From Vibrio methylphosphonaticus (GTDB lineage: Bacteria > Pseudomonadota > Gammaproteobacteria > Enterobacterales > Vibrionaceae), in the NCBI RefSeq assembly GCF_023634655.1, contig NZ_JAMKMS010000008.1, positions 1-64,000 of the forward strand: a DNA stretch of 64,000 nucleotides, in the 5' to 3' direction. The notes under the pieces are model-generated. The model made no database searches. It saw only the letters and a program-made list of their open reading frames with translations, and had not been told where the DNA came from. A program made the translations under genes and the position numbers. Every line of letters starts with the position of its first letter. The stretch's first letter is position 1. This document shows, one piece after another, positions 1 through 8,944 of the stretch.

Positions 1-1071
1 CGTGATGGTGATGGTTTGTGGCGCACTCGCTAAGCCTTCATCGTCCAAGGCGATGTAGGTGAACGTCACATCTTCCGACTCACCATTGCTGAGCCCTTGG
101 AAATCTTCACCCGGATCGAAACTGTATGAGCCATCTGAGTTAAACGTTAGGCTGCCTTTGTCTGCTGGGACATCGTCTTGCAGTGCGTAGGATGCGATCA
201 CACCATCCACGTCTGAGGCTTCAGGGAGAAAAGCGGATAACAGTGAATCCTCATTGGTTACGACTTCGTCATCAAAAGCCACTGGCGCGTCGTTCACTTC
301 GTTAAGCGTTATCTCTACATCCGCAGTTTGAACTGAGTTTGGCGCATCACGCCCGTCATCGACGGTATAACCCAAACTGCCTACCTCGTCACCGTCGATA
401 TAATCCAAAGGCGCATCATACTGAAGGTTAGCCAGTTGGTTTATCGTTAATTCATCCCCAACCGAGACTGTAGAACCATCGCCTAACGTGACTGAACCTA
501 ACGCAGGAATATTGATAATTCGAATCGTAAGCACATCATTGTTAGCATCGGTTGGAAGCGCAAGCGCTAGGAGGTTGTCTTGCGATTCTTCGTCAAAATT
601 TCGTGAATTATTGAATACAACGGGGGCTGAATTACTTAAAAATTGGAGTAGAGTGAGTGATTGAGTAACAGAAAGCCCCTGAGCTTCAAGACCGGCTGTC
701 TCAAACTGAGTCTGAGCGATTGTTTGAGCACTATCTCGGGCGATACTGCTAGATAGAGTGGGGCTGGAACTGCTCTCCACCCCTGCTGCCGGAGCTTGCT
801 CTTCAGATTGAGTGGGATCCACTCCTTCTTCTACTTGCGCAATTATCTGTTCTACGTCCAAATCGGCGACATCTACTTCTGCAAGAGTATTGTCTTCGGA
901 CACAAACTGCACACTAAGATCATCTCCAACTTCCGCGTTGTCTAACACGTCGATGATGACATCCCCTGGACGAGGAGTTGCACCTTCTGGCAGCAATGCT
1001 AATTTACCAGCACTATCGAGTACCAAAGTACCCGATACTTGCACCAACCCGATAAGAGACAATACACTCAT
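1..1071 (-). CDS. N-terminal part of a giant retention-module (LapA/RTX-type) surface adhesin, runs off the window
   Basis: Reading the minus strand from ATG 1071-1069 gives 357 codons open to the window edge. A good Shine-Dalgarno, AAGGAGTG, lies just upstream. The first 50 residues (VQVSGTLVLDSAGKLALLPE and what follows) look like the retention module that keeps LapA-family adhesins in the outer membrane. A Ser/Gln/Glu-rich linker follows (about residues 80-145). From about residue 150 there are cadherin-like/VCBS-type repeats with DGSYSFDPGEDFQGL and NDAPVAFDDEVVTNEDS, typical of bacterial Ig-like adhesin repeats. Such proteins are usually thousands of residues long, type I secreted, and mediate attachment and biofilm formation. 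The C-terminal repeats and the secretion signal lie outside the window, so total length and ligand are unknown. Confidence 0.85.
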   Translation of the reverse strand, partial: MSVLSLIGLVQVSGTLVLDSAGKLALLPEGATPRPGDVIIDVLDNAEVGDDLSVQFVSEDNTLAEVDVADLDVEQIIAQVEEGVDPTQSEEQAPAAGVESSSSPTLSSSIARDSAQTIAQTQFETAGLEAQGLSVTQSLTLLQFLSNSAPVVFNNSRNFDEESQDNLLALALPTDANNDVLTIRIINIPALGSVTLGDGSTVSVGDELTINQLANLQYDAPLDYIDGDEVGSLGYTVDDGRDAPNSVQTADVEITLNEVNDAPVAFDDEVVTNEDSLLSAFLPEASDVDGVIASYALQDDVPADKGSLTFNSDGSYSFDPGEDFQGLSNGESEDVTFTYIALDDEGLASAPQTITIT

Positions 1072-1257
1072 GGTTCACTCCTTGGATTACTTCCTGCTCA
1101 AAGACGTAATCTCACATTTCGACCTAGCCTGTTCGAATTACTAATGTCGGTAACGCGTATTCAAATCATGAATTTCACGTTTCCTTTACATTTAAATACC
1201 AGACCAAATGTATATTGGAAACCTTTCTGTTATGTTTTTTATCATTGTCTCAAAAAC

Positions 1258-1290
1258 GAAAAAAGTCTCGCATTTGCGAGACTTTTTAAA
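1258..1290 (-). terminator. Intrinsic terminator downstream of gltS
   Basis: A near-perfect hairpin (AAAAAGTCTCGC / GCGAGACTTTTT, 4-nt loop) ends in a T-run on both strands. It sits just after the gltS stop and ahead of the adhesin start, so it should end gltS transcription and insulate the adhesin gene. Confidence 0.8.
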
Positions 1291-1303
1291 TAGTGAATTG
1301 ATT

Positions 1304-2530
1304 TTAGCCGATTATACTAATGAACCCTTGAATTATTATGAGGTTAACGATGTCGATGAAGAATGCACCGACGATAGGAACCACCATAAAGGCTTGAGGA
1401 GACGGACCAAATCTATTGACGATCGAACCCATGTTCATTACAGCCGTCGGCGTAGCGCCTAATCCAAAGCCACAGTGTCCACCGGCTATCACCGCACCGT
1501 CATAATTTCCACCCATCACTCTAAATGTTACGTAATAAGAAAACACACCTAGAATGACCGATTGTACTGCCAGTATCACCAAGAACGGGATTGCCAAGTC
1601 GAAAATATTCCAAAGCTGTAAACTCATCAACGCCATGGCTAAAAATAATGATAACGACACTGTACCAAGTATATCAACGGTTTCTGCATCGACTTTATAA
1701 GCTTTTGATACTTCGCAAATGTTAGTAATAAACACACCAACAAAGAGGGCGTAAACGAAATCTGGGATCATCAACCACGACACTTCAAAGCTATTTACCC
1801 ATGCATGCAAATACTTAGCACCTGTCACACACAATAGTAGTATGAATAACACTTCAACCACTTTCTTAGCCGTTACTCGGTCTCGTTCATACTCATTGTA
1901 AGTCACGAGTTCAGGGAAGCGTTCATGTGTATCGTTGCCACGACCGTATTCAGATTCGAGGTTGTTTTTGTCAATTAAGCGTTGAGCAACCGGACTGCCT
2001 ATAATACCACCAATAATCAACCCAAACGTCGCTGATGCCATTGCAATTTCGAGTGTGTTGCTAATACCAAAAGTTTCAGTGAAAGTCTGAGCCCAAGCCG
2101 CACCTGTTCCATGACCACCAGATAACGTAATAGACCCTGCGATCATCCCCATCAAAGGCTCTAATCCAAGTGCTGTCGCCATACCGACACCAACACTGTT
2201 TTGCACGATAATATAGGCTGACGCTACGGCTAAGAAGAGGAATACCTTCGCCCCCCCTTTTAGTAACTGCTTATAATTGGCAGCAAGACCTACAGTACTA
2301 AAGAACATCAACATAAATGTCTTCTGCAATGGCAAAGAAAACTCTAAGTTAATGCCGTTAAAATGCAAACCGGTAATGATAAAGGCAACAATCAAGCCGC
2401 CAACAATCGGTTCTGGAATGTTGTACTTTTTTAGCGTGGGAAATTTACTGTTGATAATGTGCCCAAGAAAAAGAACACTAATTGCGATCAAAAAGGATTC
2501 CAACGTTCCAACAGAGATAGTGTTGCTCAT
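1304..2530 (-). CDS. gltS: Sodium/glutamate symporter GltS
   Basis: The 408-residue polytopic inner-membrane protein has the usual GltS length. The inverted-repeat fold is visible as two matching glycine-rich re-entrant segments: SGGHGTGAAWAQTF around residues 137-150 and AGGHCGFGLGATPTAVMNM around 350-368. GltS imports glutamate with Na+. Start ATG 2530-2528 is preceded by AGAGG. The gene is monocistronic, ends in a strong hairpin, and has a 346-bp spacer upstream shared with the divergent metallopeptidase gene. The family assignment is secure; substrate is inferred from the family. Confidence 0.93.
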   Translation of the reverse strand: MSNTISVGTLESFLIAISVLFLGHIINSKFPTLKKYNIPEPIVGGLIVAFIITGLHFNGINLEFSLPLQKTFMLMFFSTVGLAANYKQLLKGGAKVFLFLAVASAYIIVQNSVGVGMATALGLEPLMGMIAGSITLSGGHGTGAAWAQTFTETFGISNTLEIAMASATFGLIIGGIIGSPVAQRLIDKNNLESEYGRGNDTHERFPELVTYNEYERDRVTAKKVVEVLFILLLCVTGAKYLHAWVNSFEVSWLMIPDFVYALFVGVFITNICEVSKAYKVDAETVDILGTVSLSLFLAMALMSLQLWNIFDLAIPFLVILAVQSVILGVFSYYVTFRVMGGNYDGAVIAGGHCGFGLGATPTAVMNMGSIVNRFGPSPQAFMVVPIVGAFFIDIVNLIIIQGFISIIG

Positions 2531-2876
2531 ATAACCTCTCTATATGCTTATCGCTCATCTTCCTTAATGAGGTTAGATTAAATTGTATGCGTGTAGTAAG
2601 AATGTAGGATAGATAACGACAATAACAACGTCACCCAACAACCGTGTTCGGTTAAACCTACTCTCTTTAATGGGAATGTAACTTGAACTCAAGGTATTGA
2701 TGCACAAAGTGGCTTTGAGCAAATACGCATCAGCTTTTACCGAAAATGGCGTCTATACTGAGCGAGACAATATAGTCAAAAAAGATAACTACACAGCGCG
2801 AATATTAAGGTGGCGGATTGTAGCACATGTCATACCTTACACCTAATCGCCCTAACGATAAGGACAATAACTGACA
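2531..2876. other. Divergent intergenic spacer between gltS and the DUF4344 gene
   Basis: No open reading frame, repeat or hairpin stood out. It must carry promoters for both flanking genes, but I could not pick convincing -35/-10 pairs. Confidence 0.4.
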
Positions 2877-3653
2877 ATGAAGTCTCTCACTGCAACCGGA
2901 TTGCTAATCACAACCTTTGCAATCCACAGCCACGCCGCCATTAATTATCAATACCAACCAGCACTATCTTCTGATGATAAACACGTACAGCAAATGTTAA
3001 AAGACAGTGACGTAAACACACTCGTGTCTGATTTATCCGAGCGTTATTTTCGCTTTGATCAACCTCTGACTGTCGTTTATGGAGGGGATGATGGTCCATT
3101 ATATGATCCCCAACAGCACCAAGTTATCATTCCCTACCAGTTTTATACTGACTCTGTTAAGTACTTCTTAAAACACGATTATCAAAAAAAGTTTGGTAAA
3201 CCGGCCAAGCAAGGTGCGATGGATACCATGCTGCACACGTTGTTGCATGAAATAGGACACGCTTATATCGCTGACCAACAAATCCCAATTCTAGGGAAAG
3301 AAGAAGATGCGGTCGATAACTTCGCAGCCGTACTGATGATCAACTACGTAAATGGCGGTAGTGATGCCGTTATCAGCGCTGCTGACATGTTTTCTTTTGA
3401 GTCAGAAGATCGCCCTCAGTACTACGAGGTATCGGAATATATTGGTGAGCACAGCTTTGATTTACAGCGTTACTTTAGTGCACTGTGCCTTGTCTATGGA
3501 AGCGACCCAGAGCACTATCCAACACTACTCGATGAAGTAGAAGAAGATTATCGCGACGAAAGAAAAGATATTTGTCTGCAAACATTTACACAAATTGATG
3601 AAAACTGGCGATACGTGTTAAATATCGAAGACTCAAAAAGCGTAAAGGAATAA
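2877..3653 (+). CDS. Exported DUF4344-family putative metallopeptidase
   Basis: The 258-residue protein starts with a cleavable signal peptide (about residues 1-20, ending near HSHA). A zinc-protease motif HEIGHA follows at about residues 123-128, with a downstream acidic stretch EEDAVDNFAAVLMINY that matches the third-ligand region of DUF4344 putative metallopeptidases. It should act in the periplasm or outside the cell; its substrate is unknown. The start ATG has AAGGA about 8 nt upstream. A single-gene unit with a hairpin terminator after the stop. Confidence 0.8.
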   Translation: MKSLTATGLLITTFAIHSHAAINYQYQPALSSDDKHVQQMLKDSDVNTLVSDLSERYFRFDQPLTVVYGGDDGPLYDPQQHQVIIPYQFYTDSVKYFLKHDYQKKFGKPAKQGAMDTMLHTLLHEIGHAYIADQQIPILGKEEDAVDNFAAVLMINYVNGGSDAVISAADMFSFESEDRPQYYEVSEYIGEHSFDLQRYFSALCLVYGSDPEHYPTLLDEVEEDYRDERKDICLQTFTQIDENWRYVLNIEDSKSVKE

Positions 3654-3666
3654 CAGCTTAAATCTA

Positions 3667-3700
3667 AAAAGATGCCACACCTATCGTGTCGCATCTTGTT
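3667..3700. terminator. Bidirectional hairpin between convergent genes
   Basis: AAGATGC and GCATCTT arms at 3669-3697 enclose an inner ACAC/GTGT pairing with one C-C mismatch. A-rich and T-rich flanks allow termination of the metallopeptidase gene and possibly of the converging oxidoreductase gene. Confidence 0.6.
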
Positions 3701-3752
3701 TAGTGAGCGCTGTACTCTATATGCGGTATCTCACACGAGATTCACGCTCAAA

Positions 3753-3765
3753 TTTACATTGTAAA
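3753..3765. other. parS2: parS2 centromere site (chromosome II ParB2 box)
   Basis: TTTACATTGTAAA is an exact match to TTTACA-N-TGTAAA, the chromosome-II parS2 consensus described for Vibrio. It lies in the convergent spacer, 2 bp from the oxidoreductase stop codon. It is about 7.5 kb from parB2 and is the leftmost of seven such sites in this window. Confidence 0.85.
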
Positions 3766-3767
3766 AT

Positions 3768-4643
3768 CTAACTTTCTGAGTCGCTACGGACCGCTTTAAG
3801 CAGCACAGAGGTATCGGAACGTCCTTCCCCTTGAACAGATAACGCTTGATAGCGTTCTATCGATTGTTGAGTCAATGGGAGCGTAATACCTTGACGTTTT
3901 GCTTCATCAAGGCAAAAGCCTAAGTCTTTTATCATCCAATCTATCGCAAATCCAAAGTCAAATTTATCTTCTGCCATTGTGTTAGCTCGATTCTCCATCT
4001 GCCACGAGCCTGCCGCTCCATTTTTAAGGCAATCGACTAACGCGGGGATATCTAAACCGCTCTTTTGTGCCAATATCAAGCCTTCAGATAATCCAGTGAG
4101 CACGCCTGCAATACAAACTTGGTTAACCATTTTTGCACGCTGTCCCTGCCCCACACTTCCCATTAGGACCGATGAGCGCCCATACGCATTAAATACCGGT
4201 TGGAGTGTAGAAAAAACGTCCTCGTTGCCACCACACATTATGGTCAACACGCCGTTTTCAGCTCCAGCCTGCCCTCCGGAAACAGGGGCATCGATAAACT
4301 CAATACCTTGTGCTGTCGCCGCTAACCCCAACTCTTCCGCTAGAATGGCTGACGTTGTAGTGTGATCAATTAGAATCGCACCACGCTTCATATTCGCCAA
4401 AGCACCAGTCGATGAAGTGGTCATTTGGCGCACATCATCATCATTGCCGACACATACAGCAACCACATCGGCATCTTTGACACAATCGGCTACCGTTTCC
4501 GCATAGCGGCCATCATATTCCGAGGCCCAGCGCTGTGCCTTTTCAGTCGTACGGTTGTAGACGGTTACCTCAAAGCCAGACTGAACAAGATGCCCCGCCA
4601 TTGGATACCCCATCACGCCAAGACCAATAAAACTCACCTTCAT
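3768..4643 (-). CDS. NAD(P)-dependent beta-hydroxyacid dehydrogenase (3-hydroxyisobutyrate dehydrogenase / tartronate semialdehyde reductase family)
   Basis: The start was moved to ATG 4643-4641 because AGGAG sits 5 nt upstream; an extra 10 codons upstream lack support. The 291-residue protein opens with the Rossmann signature MKVSFIGLGVMGYPMAGHL (GxGxMG). It carries the family substrate-binding motif FIDAPVSGGQAGAENG near residues 115-130 and the catalytic-Lys region GQGQRAKMVNQ near residues 165-175, where K is the proton donor in this family. It reduces or oxidises a small 3-hydroxy acid; the exact substrate cannot be told from sequence. It is monocistronic, facing the DUF4344 gene. Confidence 0.85.
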   Translation of the reverse strand: MKVSFIGLGVMGYPMAGHLVQSGFEVTVYNRTTEKAQRWASEYDGRYAETVADCVKDADVVAVCVGNDDDVRQMTTSSTGALANMKRGAILIDHTTTSAILAEELGLAATAQGIEFIDAPVSGGQAGAENGVLTIMCGGNEDVFSTLQPVFNAYGRSSVLMGSVGQGQRAKMVNQVCIAGVLTGLSEGLILAQKSGLDIPALVDCLKNGAAGSWQMENRANTMAEDKFDFGFAIDWMIKDLGFCLDEAKRQGITLPLTQQSIERYQALSVQGEGRSDTSVLLKAVRSDSES

Positions 4644-4854
4644 CACACTCTCCTTTGTTTTTATTGAATTCACAACAACAGTGAGCGAATGAGATATCTT
4701 TCCATAAGCTCAGCGTGAATTACTGTTCGTTAGTAGGTCTTTGTACACGAAAATCAACCAACAATCACTATGAGCCCCCTATTCGTACATAGTAACAAAG
4801 CTGAACGAGCCGACTTCACCGCTTCATTGGTACTATGCTTACCAATTAGGAAGA

Positions 4855-4898
4855 ATGATCAAGGGGTAAGACTCCAATGCAATCGCTGCCATGATCAT
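4855..4898. promoter_or_regulatory. Two RctB 12-mer-like sites outside the origin
   Basis: ATGATCAAGGGGTAAG at 4855-4870 shares 14 bp (ATGATCAAGGGGTA) with the reverse complement of an origin-region site at about 9600-9613. Its 5' flank GGAAG also matches origin sites at 9265 and 9537 (minus strand). A second ATGATCAT lies at 4891-4898. Both are in the non-coding spacer upstream of the dehydrogenase gene, about 4 kb from the minimal origin. They are plausible RctB-binding sites; binding is inferred from motif identity only. Confidence 0.5.
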
Positions 4899-4956
4899 CG
4901 TTCCATCGCCGCAAGAGAATAAAGAATAAAAAGTTGCAAGAAGCGGAGGGTAGATA

Positions 4957-4987
4957 TAAAAAAACCCGCGAATGCGGGCTTTTACAA
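4957..4987 (-). terminator. Intrinsic terminator of the YebC-family gene
   Basis: On the minus strand GCCCGC-ATTC-GCGGGT is followed by a run of seven T. It lies about 70 bp past the yebC-family stop codon. Confidence 0.8.
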
Positions 4988-5055
4988 ATGCATCTTAGAT
5001 ATCGTCATAGTTGGCGCGAATAGCCCTCTGCAACCTACCTAAAGCTAAATATTCA

Positions 5056-5772
5056 TTACGCTTCAGCGTTATGATAAACCTGTTGAACATCATCGCAATC
5101 ATCAAGCATATCAAGGAACTTCTGGAATTTTTCATCATCTTCCGCCGGTACCGCAGTGTGCGTTTGCGGAACGAAAGTGATCTCTTCTACATCAAGTACC
5201 AGCTCTGGGTACTCTGCAGTAAGCGCTGTTTTAGCTTTAAAAAATTCTGTGTTCGGAGCAAAGACAGTGATGACACCGTCTTCTAGCTCAATGTCAGCGA
5301 CATCAACGTCTGCCATCATTAGCGCTTCAAGTACGGCTTCTTCGTCTTCACCTTTAAACTGGAATACAGCTTGGTGTTCAAACATATGAGCTACCGCACC
5401 AGGACCACCAATTTTAGCGCCAGTTTTAACAAAGCATTGGCGAACATCTTGGAACGTACGATTACCGTTATCTGTTAGACAGTCAACAATAACACTAACG
5501 CCACCTGGTCCAAATCCTTCGTAGCGTGCTGCATGGTAGTCTTCACCACCGCCGCCGTTAGCTTTGTCTAGTGCTTTATCAATAACGTGCGCTGGAACTT
5601 GGTCTTTTTTCGCTTTAGCAATCAGGTGCTTAAGCGCTAAGTTCATATCAGGGTCGCTACCGCCATTTTTAGCACTAACGTAAATTTCTTTACCGTATTT
5701 GGAATAAACTTTAATTTTTGCGCCTGCAGTTTTTGCCATTGAGGCTTTGCGCACTTCAAAACTTCTTCCCAT
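5056..5772 (-). CDS. YebC/PmpR (TACO1) family protein
   Basis: The 238-residue protein matches the YebC/PmpR family over its full length: the N-terminal helical domain with [19 protein letters not shown], the glycine-rich [19 protein letters not shown] segment, and the acidic C-terminal domain. These proteins were long annotated as DNA-binding regulators; work on TACO1 and bacterial homologues points to a role in translation of difficult (polyproline-type) sequences. The length and the acidic tail [18 protein letters not shown] fit the YeeN-like branch found on Vibrio chromosome II rather than the universally conserved yebC next to ruvC; that assignment is an inference. The start is preceded by GAGAGAAC. 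Confidence 0.88.
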   Translation of the reverse strand: MGRSFEVRKASMAKTAGAKIKVYSKYGKEIYVSAKNGGSDPDMNLALKHLIAKAKKDQVPAHVIDKALDKANGGGGEDYHAARYEGFGPGGVSVIVDCLTDNGNRTFQDVRQCFVKTGAKIGGPGAVAHMFEHQAVFQFKGEDEEAVLEALMMADVDVADIELEDGVITVFAPNTEFFKAKTALTAEYPELVLDVEEITFVPQTHTAVPAEDDEKFQKFLDMLDDCDDVQQVYHNAEA

Positions 5773-5856
5773 CGGGATGTTCTCTCTTATTCAATTTAAT
5801 GCGAGGATTTTATCAAATCACGGAGGCAAATCAATTGTGATGGGTCATGTAAACGA

Positions 5857-6072
5857 TCACAACACACCCATCATCTTCTTGTATTTGGCTACACATTGCT
5901 CAAACCACGCTTTTTCAGCTTCATCACGGATATTTTCAAGCTGAGTTCTGATGGCATCAGGACCCACTTTTGCCTCTTTAAGCTGCCAAACGACATAAGA
6001 GGCCTGCTTATCCAGCTCAACTTTGTTTTTCTCTGCTGGAGGCAGTAACGATAAGTTGTAAGACATAGCCAT
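5857..6072 (-). CDS. Small DUF3283-family conserved Vibrio protein
   Basis: The 71-residue soluble protein (MAMSYNLSLLPPAEKNKVEL...) resembles DUF3283, a short Vibrionaceae family of unknown function. It has no signal peptide or membrane segment, and is rich in Lys/Glu with a helical prediction. A second in-frame ATG at 6066-6064 is an equally possible start; neither has a strong Shine-Dalgarno. It lies 84 bp upstream of the YebC-family gene on the same strand. Confidence 0.7.
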   Translation of the reverse strand: MAMSYNLSLLPPAEKNKVELDKQASYVVWQLKEAKVGPDAIRTQLENIRDEAEKAWFEQCVAKYKKMMGVL

Positions 6073-6143
6073 TCGTTGATTAGTTCAAGTGATCGCAGAA
6101 TATAGCACCGATGAAGCCTTTAACTCAAATCAAGTCGCTAAAA

Positions 6144-6171
6144 ATACGAAAGGGTGGCAATATGCCACCCT
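6144..6171 (-). terminator. Intrinsic terminator of the small 66-residue protein gene
   Basis: AGGGTGGCA / TGCCACCCT hairpin at 6151-6171; on the minus strand it is followed by TTCGTATTTTT. It sits 20 bp after the stop codon of the 6192-6392 gene. Confidence 0.75.
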
Positions 6172-6191
6172 CTTATTTGACGCTCTCGCGA

Positions 6192-6392
6192 TCAATGAAT
6201 CAAACCGAGTTCTCTCGCTTCTTCAAGAGTCAATCCACTCTCTTTGATTTCTCTCAACGCTTCAATGCGTCTTCTCGCCTCTGCTGATTTAACTTGCTTC
6301 GCTGGGCGTTGTTCTTCCATGTACTCTTCTGAGTGATCCCATTTTGTCGTGATAGACGTCATATCTTCATGGTCGATAGAATTAATGGACAT
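6192..6392 (-). CDS. Small conserved hypothetical protein, 66 residues
   Basis: The start ATG 6392-6390 was chosen because GGAGG lies 6 nt upstream, one of the best ribosome sites in the region; the longer upstream reading has none. The product is hydrophilic and charged, with an acidic N-terminal half and a helical Arg/Glu-rich second half (EARRRIEALREIKESG). The end LTLEEARELGLIH looks like a small helical module. It has some resemblance to PA3496-type small proteins, but I cannot assign a function. It has its own terminator and lies between the origin initiator gene and the YebC-family gene. Confidence 0.7.
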   Translation of the reverse strand: MSINSIDHEDMTSITTKWDHSEEYMEEQRPAKQVKSAEARRRIEALREIKESGLTLEEARELGLIH

Positions 6393-6675
6393 TGTTTCCT
6401 CCAGATAAACCATGTCTAGGACACCTAATCTGTAGCAAAGGATAATTTTGTTGTTAAGGGAAATAAGTTCAGAGTGTGACTTAATCAATACTTCTGAGTA
6501 GAAGTTAAAAAATGTCAGAAATTAGCTTTGAAATTGATAAAATTGCCACGTACATTCTGAGGATTACACTGTCAAAAACAGACGTGATCCAGATCCCTAT
6601 TTTTCATATCAAGCAAGACGATTTTTTCCCCCAACTAAACCCAACATTGCAATCAAATGCGGGTTTCAAACAGGC

Positions 6676-6706
6676 AAAAAAAAAGCGAGCTCAAAAGAAC
6701 TCGCCA
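6676..6706 (-). terminator. Intrinsic terminator of rctB
   Basis: On the minus strand GGCGAGTTC-TTTT-GAGCTCGC (one mismatch in the stem) is followed by a run of nine T. It lies about 170 bp after the rctB stop codon. The remainder of the 6393-6873 spacer shows no supported gene; the 93-codon plus-strand reading there runs through this hairpin. Confidence 0.75.
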
Positions 6707-6873
6707 AAAATATATCAGAATGAATGTAACAATATGAGCCAATCTACATGTTTCGATAGAGAGGACAAAAGGTTGTCTATTCGGGATAAATAATAGCCAC
6801 CTTATCCCTTGGCATTGTCAATGCTTTGTCAGCGTTATGTTTGTATCTCAACAAATTTTCTAACAAATAAAAT

Positions 6874-8844
6874 CTAGATGGAGACTTCATCTAACACTCG
6901 AAACACAGCTTCGTCAACTTGACCTTGGTACACGCTTTTACACACCTTTTTACGCACGGCTAATGCCGATATGAGCCGTTCAATCGACAAATGTTTGTTC
7001 TCCTGCCGCGAATTATATAACTCTACGACTTGGCTTAAGGTTTCATACGGAATCACATTATTATCGACACGTAGCCAATCAAGCTTCTCCATAAGCTCGT
7101 AGCACTCTTGTTTAATTGAAGCCAGTGAATGTCCAGTCATCGCAGATAACGCCGTTATACTGCGTTCTAGAGCCTCTGGTGAAGTATATTTAGATAATAC
7201 GATGGTAATCTCATCAGCATTGATCTCTACAAGGTGCTTACGCTGCTTAACTCGACGGCCTAAGTTACCTTTCGGCGATGGTGCTTTCCGCTGTATAGGC
7301 TCAAATTCACCATCAATAATGGATGAAAGCTCGTCAAGCTGCTTGCGACTTACCAACTCATGTCTCAAAGGGTTAGGAAGCGTTGGTGCCATATTACGTT
7401 TACCAGCATTTGTGGTGCGCGCTCGAGAATAACGCAACACTTCTTCCACATCGCAGCGAATATCTACTTGAAAGTCAGGCAACTTAGCTAAAGGATCCAA
7501 ACACGTTAATGTGAGGTGATAACCCCATAGATTAACGTCAAACTCATTATCTGATTGAGGATCTTCACCCAGGCGCCTTAACTCGCGAAGCAAATCCATA
7601 GAAAAACGTCGCCACTCAATGTTGCGTGCCAATTTCTGGTTCAATTCGGAAAGTAATAACGAATCAGTATGACGACGTGCCATACGACTTCGGAAATACG
7701 AGTAAAGCTGGAACACTAAAGTGTGCTGTTTCAAGATTTCAGGAGGAAACAAGAAAAAGTAATCTCGTGTCAGCAGCTCTTCATAAAACGAAGGTTCCCA
7801 AACCAAAATATATAAGTTTGGTTTGATTTTAATTTCACCATCAGCCCCTTCACGAGGGGCTTCTTCAGAGGCCGTAATGGTTCTGGCGATAAAGCGGAAG
7901 CGATCACTTTTAAAGCCTTCAGGCATATTTTCGCTTAACCAGCGTCCCGTTAACTCATGAAGTTGGAAGTCAGTAAATTCAATGCGGTCAATGCTATCAC
8001 GGATAGAATCACGAGCCGGTCCACTGTCCTTTTTGCCTCTCAATGACAAAATATCAGTAATGTAGAGCGGTGTCTTATTGGGAACATGTTTAGCATCGAG
8101 TTGATATTCTTCATGATGGTGATCATGGTATTGAACGGTAAGGGTAAACAACGCAAACAATGTCATCAGATCATCGACTGTCATGATGTTTTTGGATGAT
8201 CGTGTTTCAATTACCGCACGAGTACCTGAGATCGATACCATGGATTTTTGATAGCTTTTTCTCGTTCTTGGTGGCGCGAGTGCTTGATCGATGATGCCCG
8301 CCCAATTGGTCGGCGATACTATGAATTGGTCAGCTTCATCGCGCATAGCTGGTGGTGTATATAAACCATGTTCATTTAACAAACGTTTATTTACTTGAGT
8401 TTGAGCGAGTGCTTTAGACTTTTTTTGTTTTTCCGATTGCTTAACGGATTCGGTAACAAGACTGGTTGCGCCTAATACTGAAACGAGTTGGTTTGGGTTA
8501 ACAAACCGATGTAGCATCGTTTTCCCAGCTAAACCTTCTTCAAACCTAACCGGCAGTTGAGAAAATAAACCAATGTTAACGGCCGCTCGGAGTCGTTGTT
8601 GTATCGCTGCTCGCGTTAGTTTGCCGTCGGTTGCAATAATAAGTTCGGTTGTTGATACATAACCATCTTTTGAACTAAATCCGCGTAAAGAGATGAGATT
8701 GAGGAGTTCAAGGATGCTTTTAGTGACGCCCTTGAAATGCTGGTATTGTTCAATCCAATCTACGGATGCTTCTGTAATTTCAAAGAGATGTCCCCCTTTG
8801 TGATCTCTTGGGAGTTTGATCAGGACTTTATTATTATCACTCAT
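6874..8844 (-). CDS. rctB: RctB, chromosome II replication initiator
   Basis: The 656-residue protein matches Vibrio RctB in length (658 in V. cholerae) and sequence throughout, beginning MSDNNKVLIKLPRDHKGGHLFE. RctB binds 12-mer iterons to open the chromosome II origin and binds longer 29/39-mer sites to restrain initiation. The N-terminal region contains winged-helix DNA-binding segments (for example the TTELIIATDGKLTRAAIQQRL helix-turn-helix area near residues 65-85). The centre corresponds to the plasmid-initiator-like domains, and the C-terminal third follows a basic linker (GRRVKQRKHL, about 530-540). The start ATG 8844-8842 lies next to a spacer dense in TGATCT/TGATCA motifs, consistent with autorepression. 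The direction is away from the origin. Identification is very secure. Confidence 0.97.
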   Translation of the reverse strand: MSDNNKVLIKLPRDHKGGHLFEITEASVDWIEQYQHFKGVTKSILELLNLISLRGFSSKDGYVSTTELIIATDGKLTRAAIQQRLRAAVNIGLFSQLPVRFEEGLAGKTMLHRFVNPNQLVSVLGATSLVTESVKQSEKQKKSKALAQTQVNKRLLNEHGLYTPPAMRDEADQFIVSPTNWAGIIDQALAPPRTRKSYQKSMVSISGTRAVIETRSSKNIMTVDDLMTLFALFTLTVQYHDHHHEEYQLDAKHVPNKTPLYITDILSLRGKKDSGPARDSIRDSIDRIEFTDFQLHELTGRWLSENMPEGFKSDRFRFIARTITASEEAPREGADGEIKIKPNLYILVWEPSFYEELLTRDYFFLFPPEILKQHTLVFQLYSYFRSRMARRHTDSLLLSELNQKLARNIEWRRFSMDLLRELRRLGEDPQSDNEFDVNLWGYHLTLTCLDPLAKLPDFQVDIRCDVEEVLRYSRARTTNAGKRNMAPTLPNPLRHELVSRKQLDELSSIIDGEFEPIQRKAPSPKGNLGRRVKQRKHLVEINADEITIVLSKYTSPEALERSITALSAMTGHSLASIKQECYELMEKLDWLRVDNNVIPYETLSQVVELYNSRQENKHLSIERLISALAVRKKVCKSVYQGQVDEAVFRVLDEVSI

Positions 8845-8944
8845 GATTAGATCTATATCACACTATCCGTAATTCCGATATTGTTCCAAAGAATAATGAA
8901 AAACAGATCATAAATAAAGGATTATTTTTATCGATCTATGTTTA

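Noticed and set aside
812..1144. 110-codon plus-strand frame at the adhesin start
   Set aside because: Ser/Thr-rich antisense shadow of the adhesin coding sequence.
6512..6793. 93-codon plus-strand reading frame in the rctB-downstream spacer
   Set aside because: It has no ribosome site, reads through the rctB terminator hairpin, and has low-complexity Lys-rich content without family resemblance.
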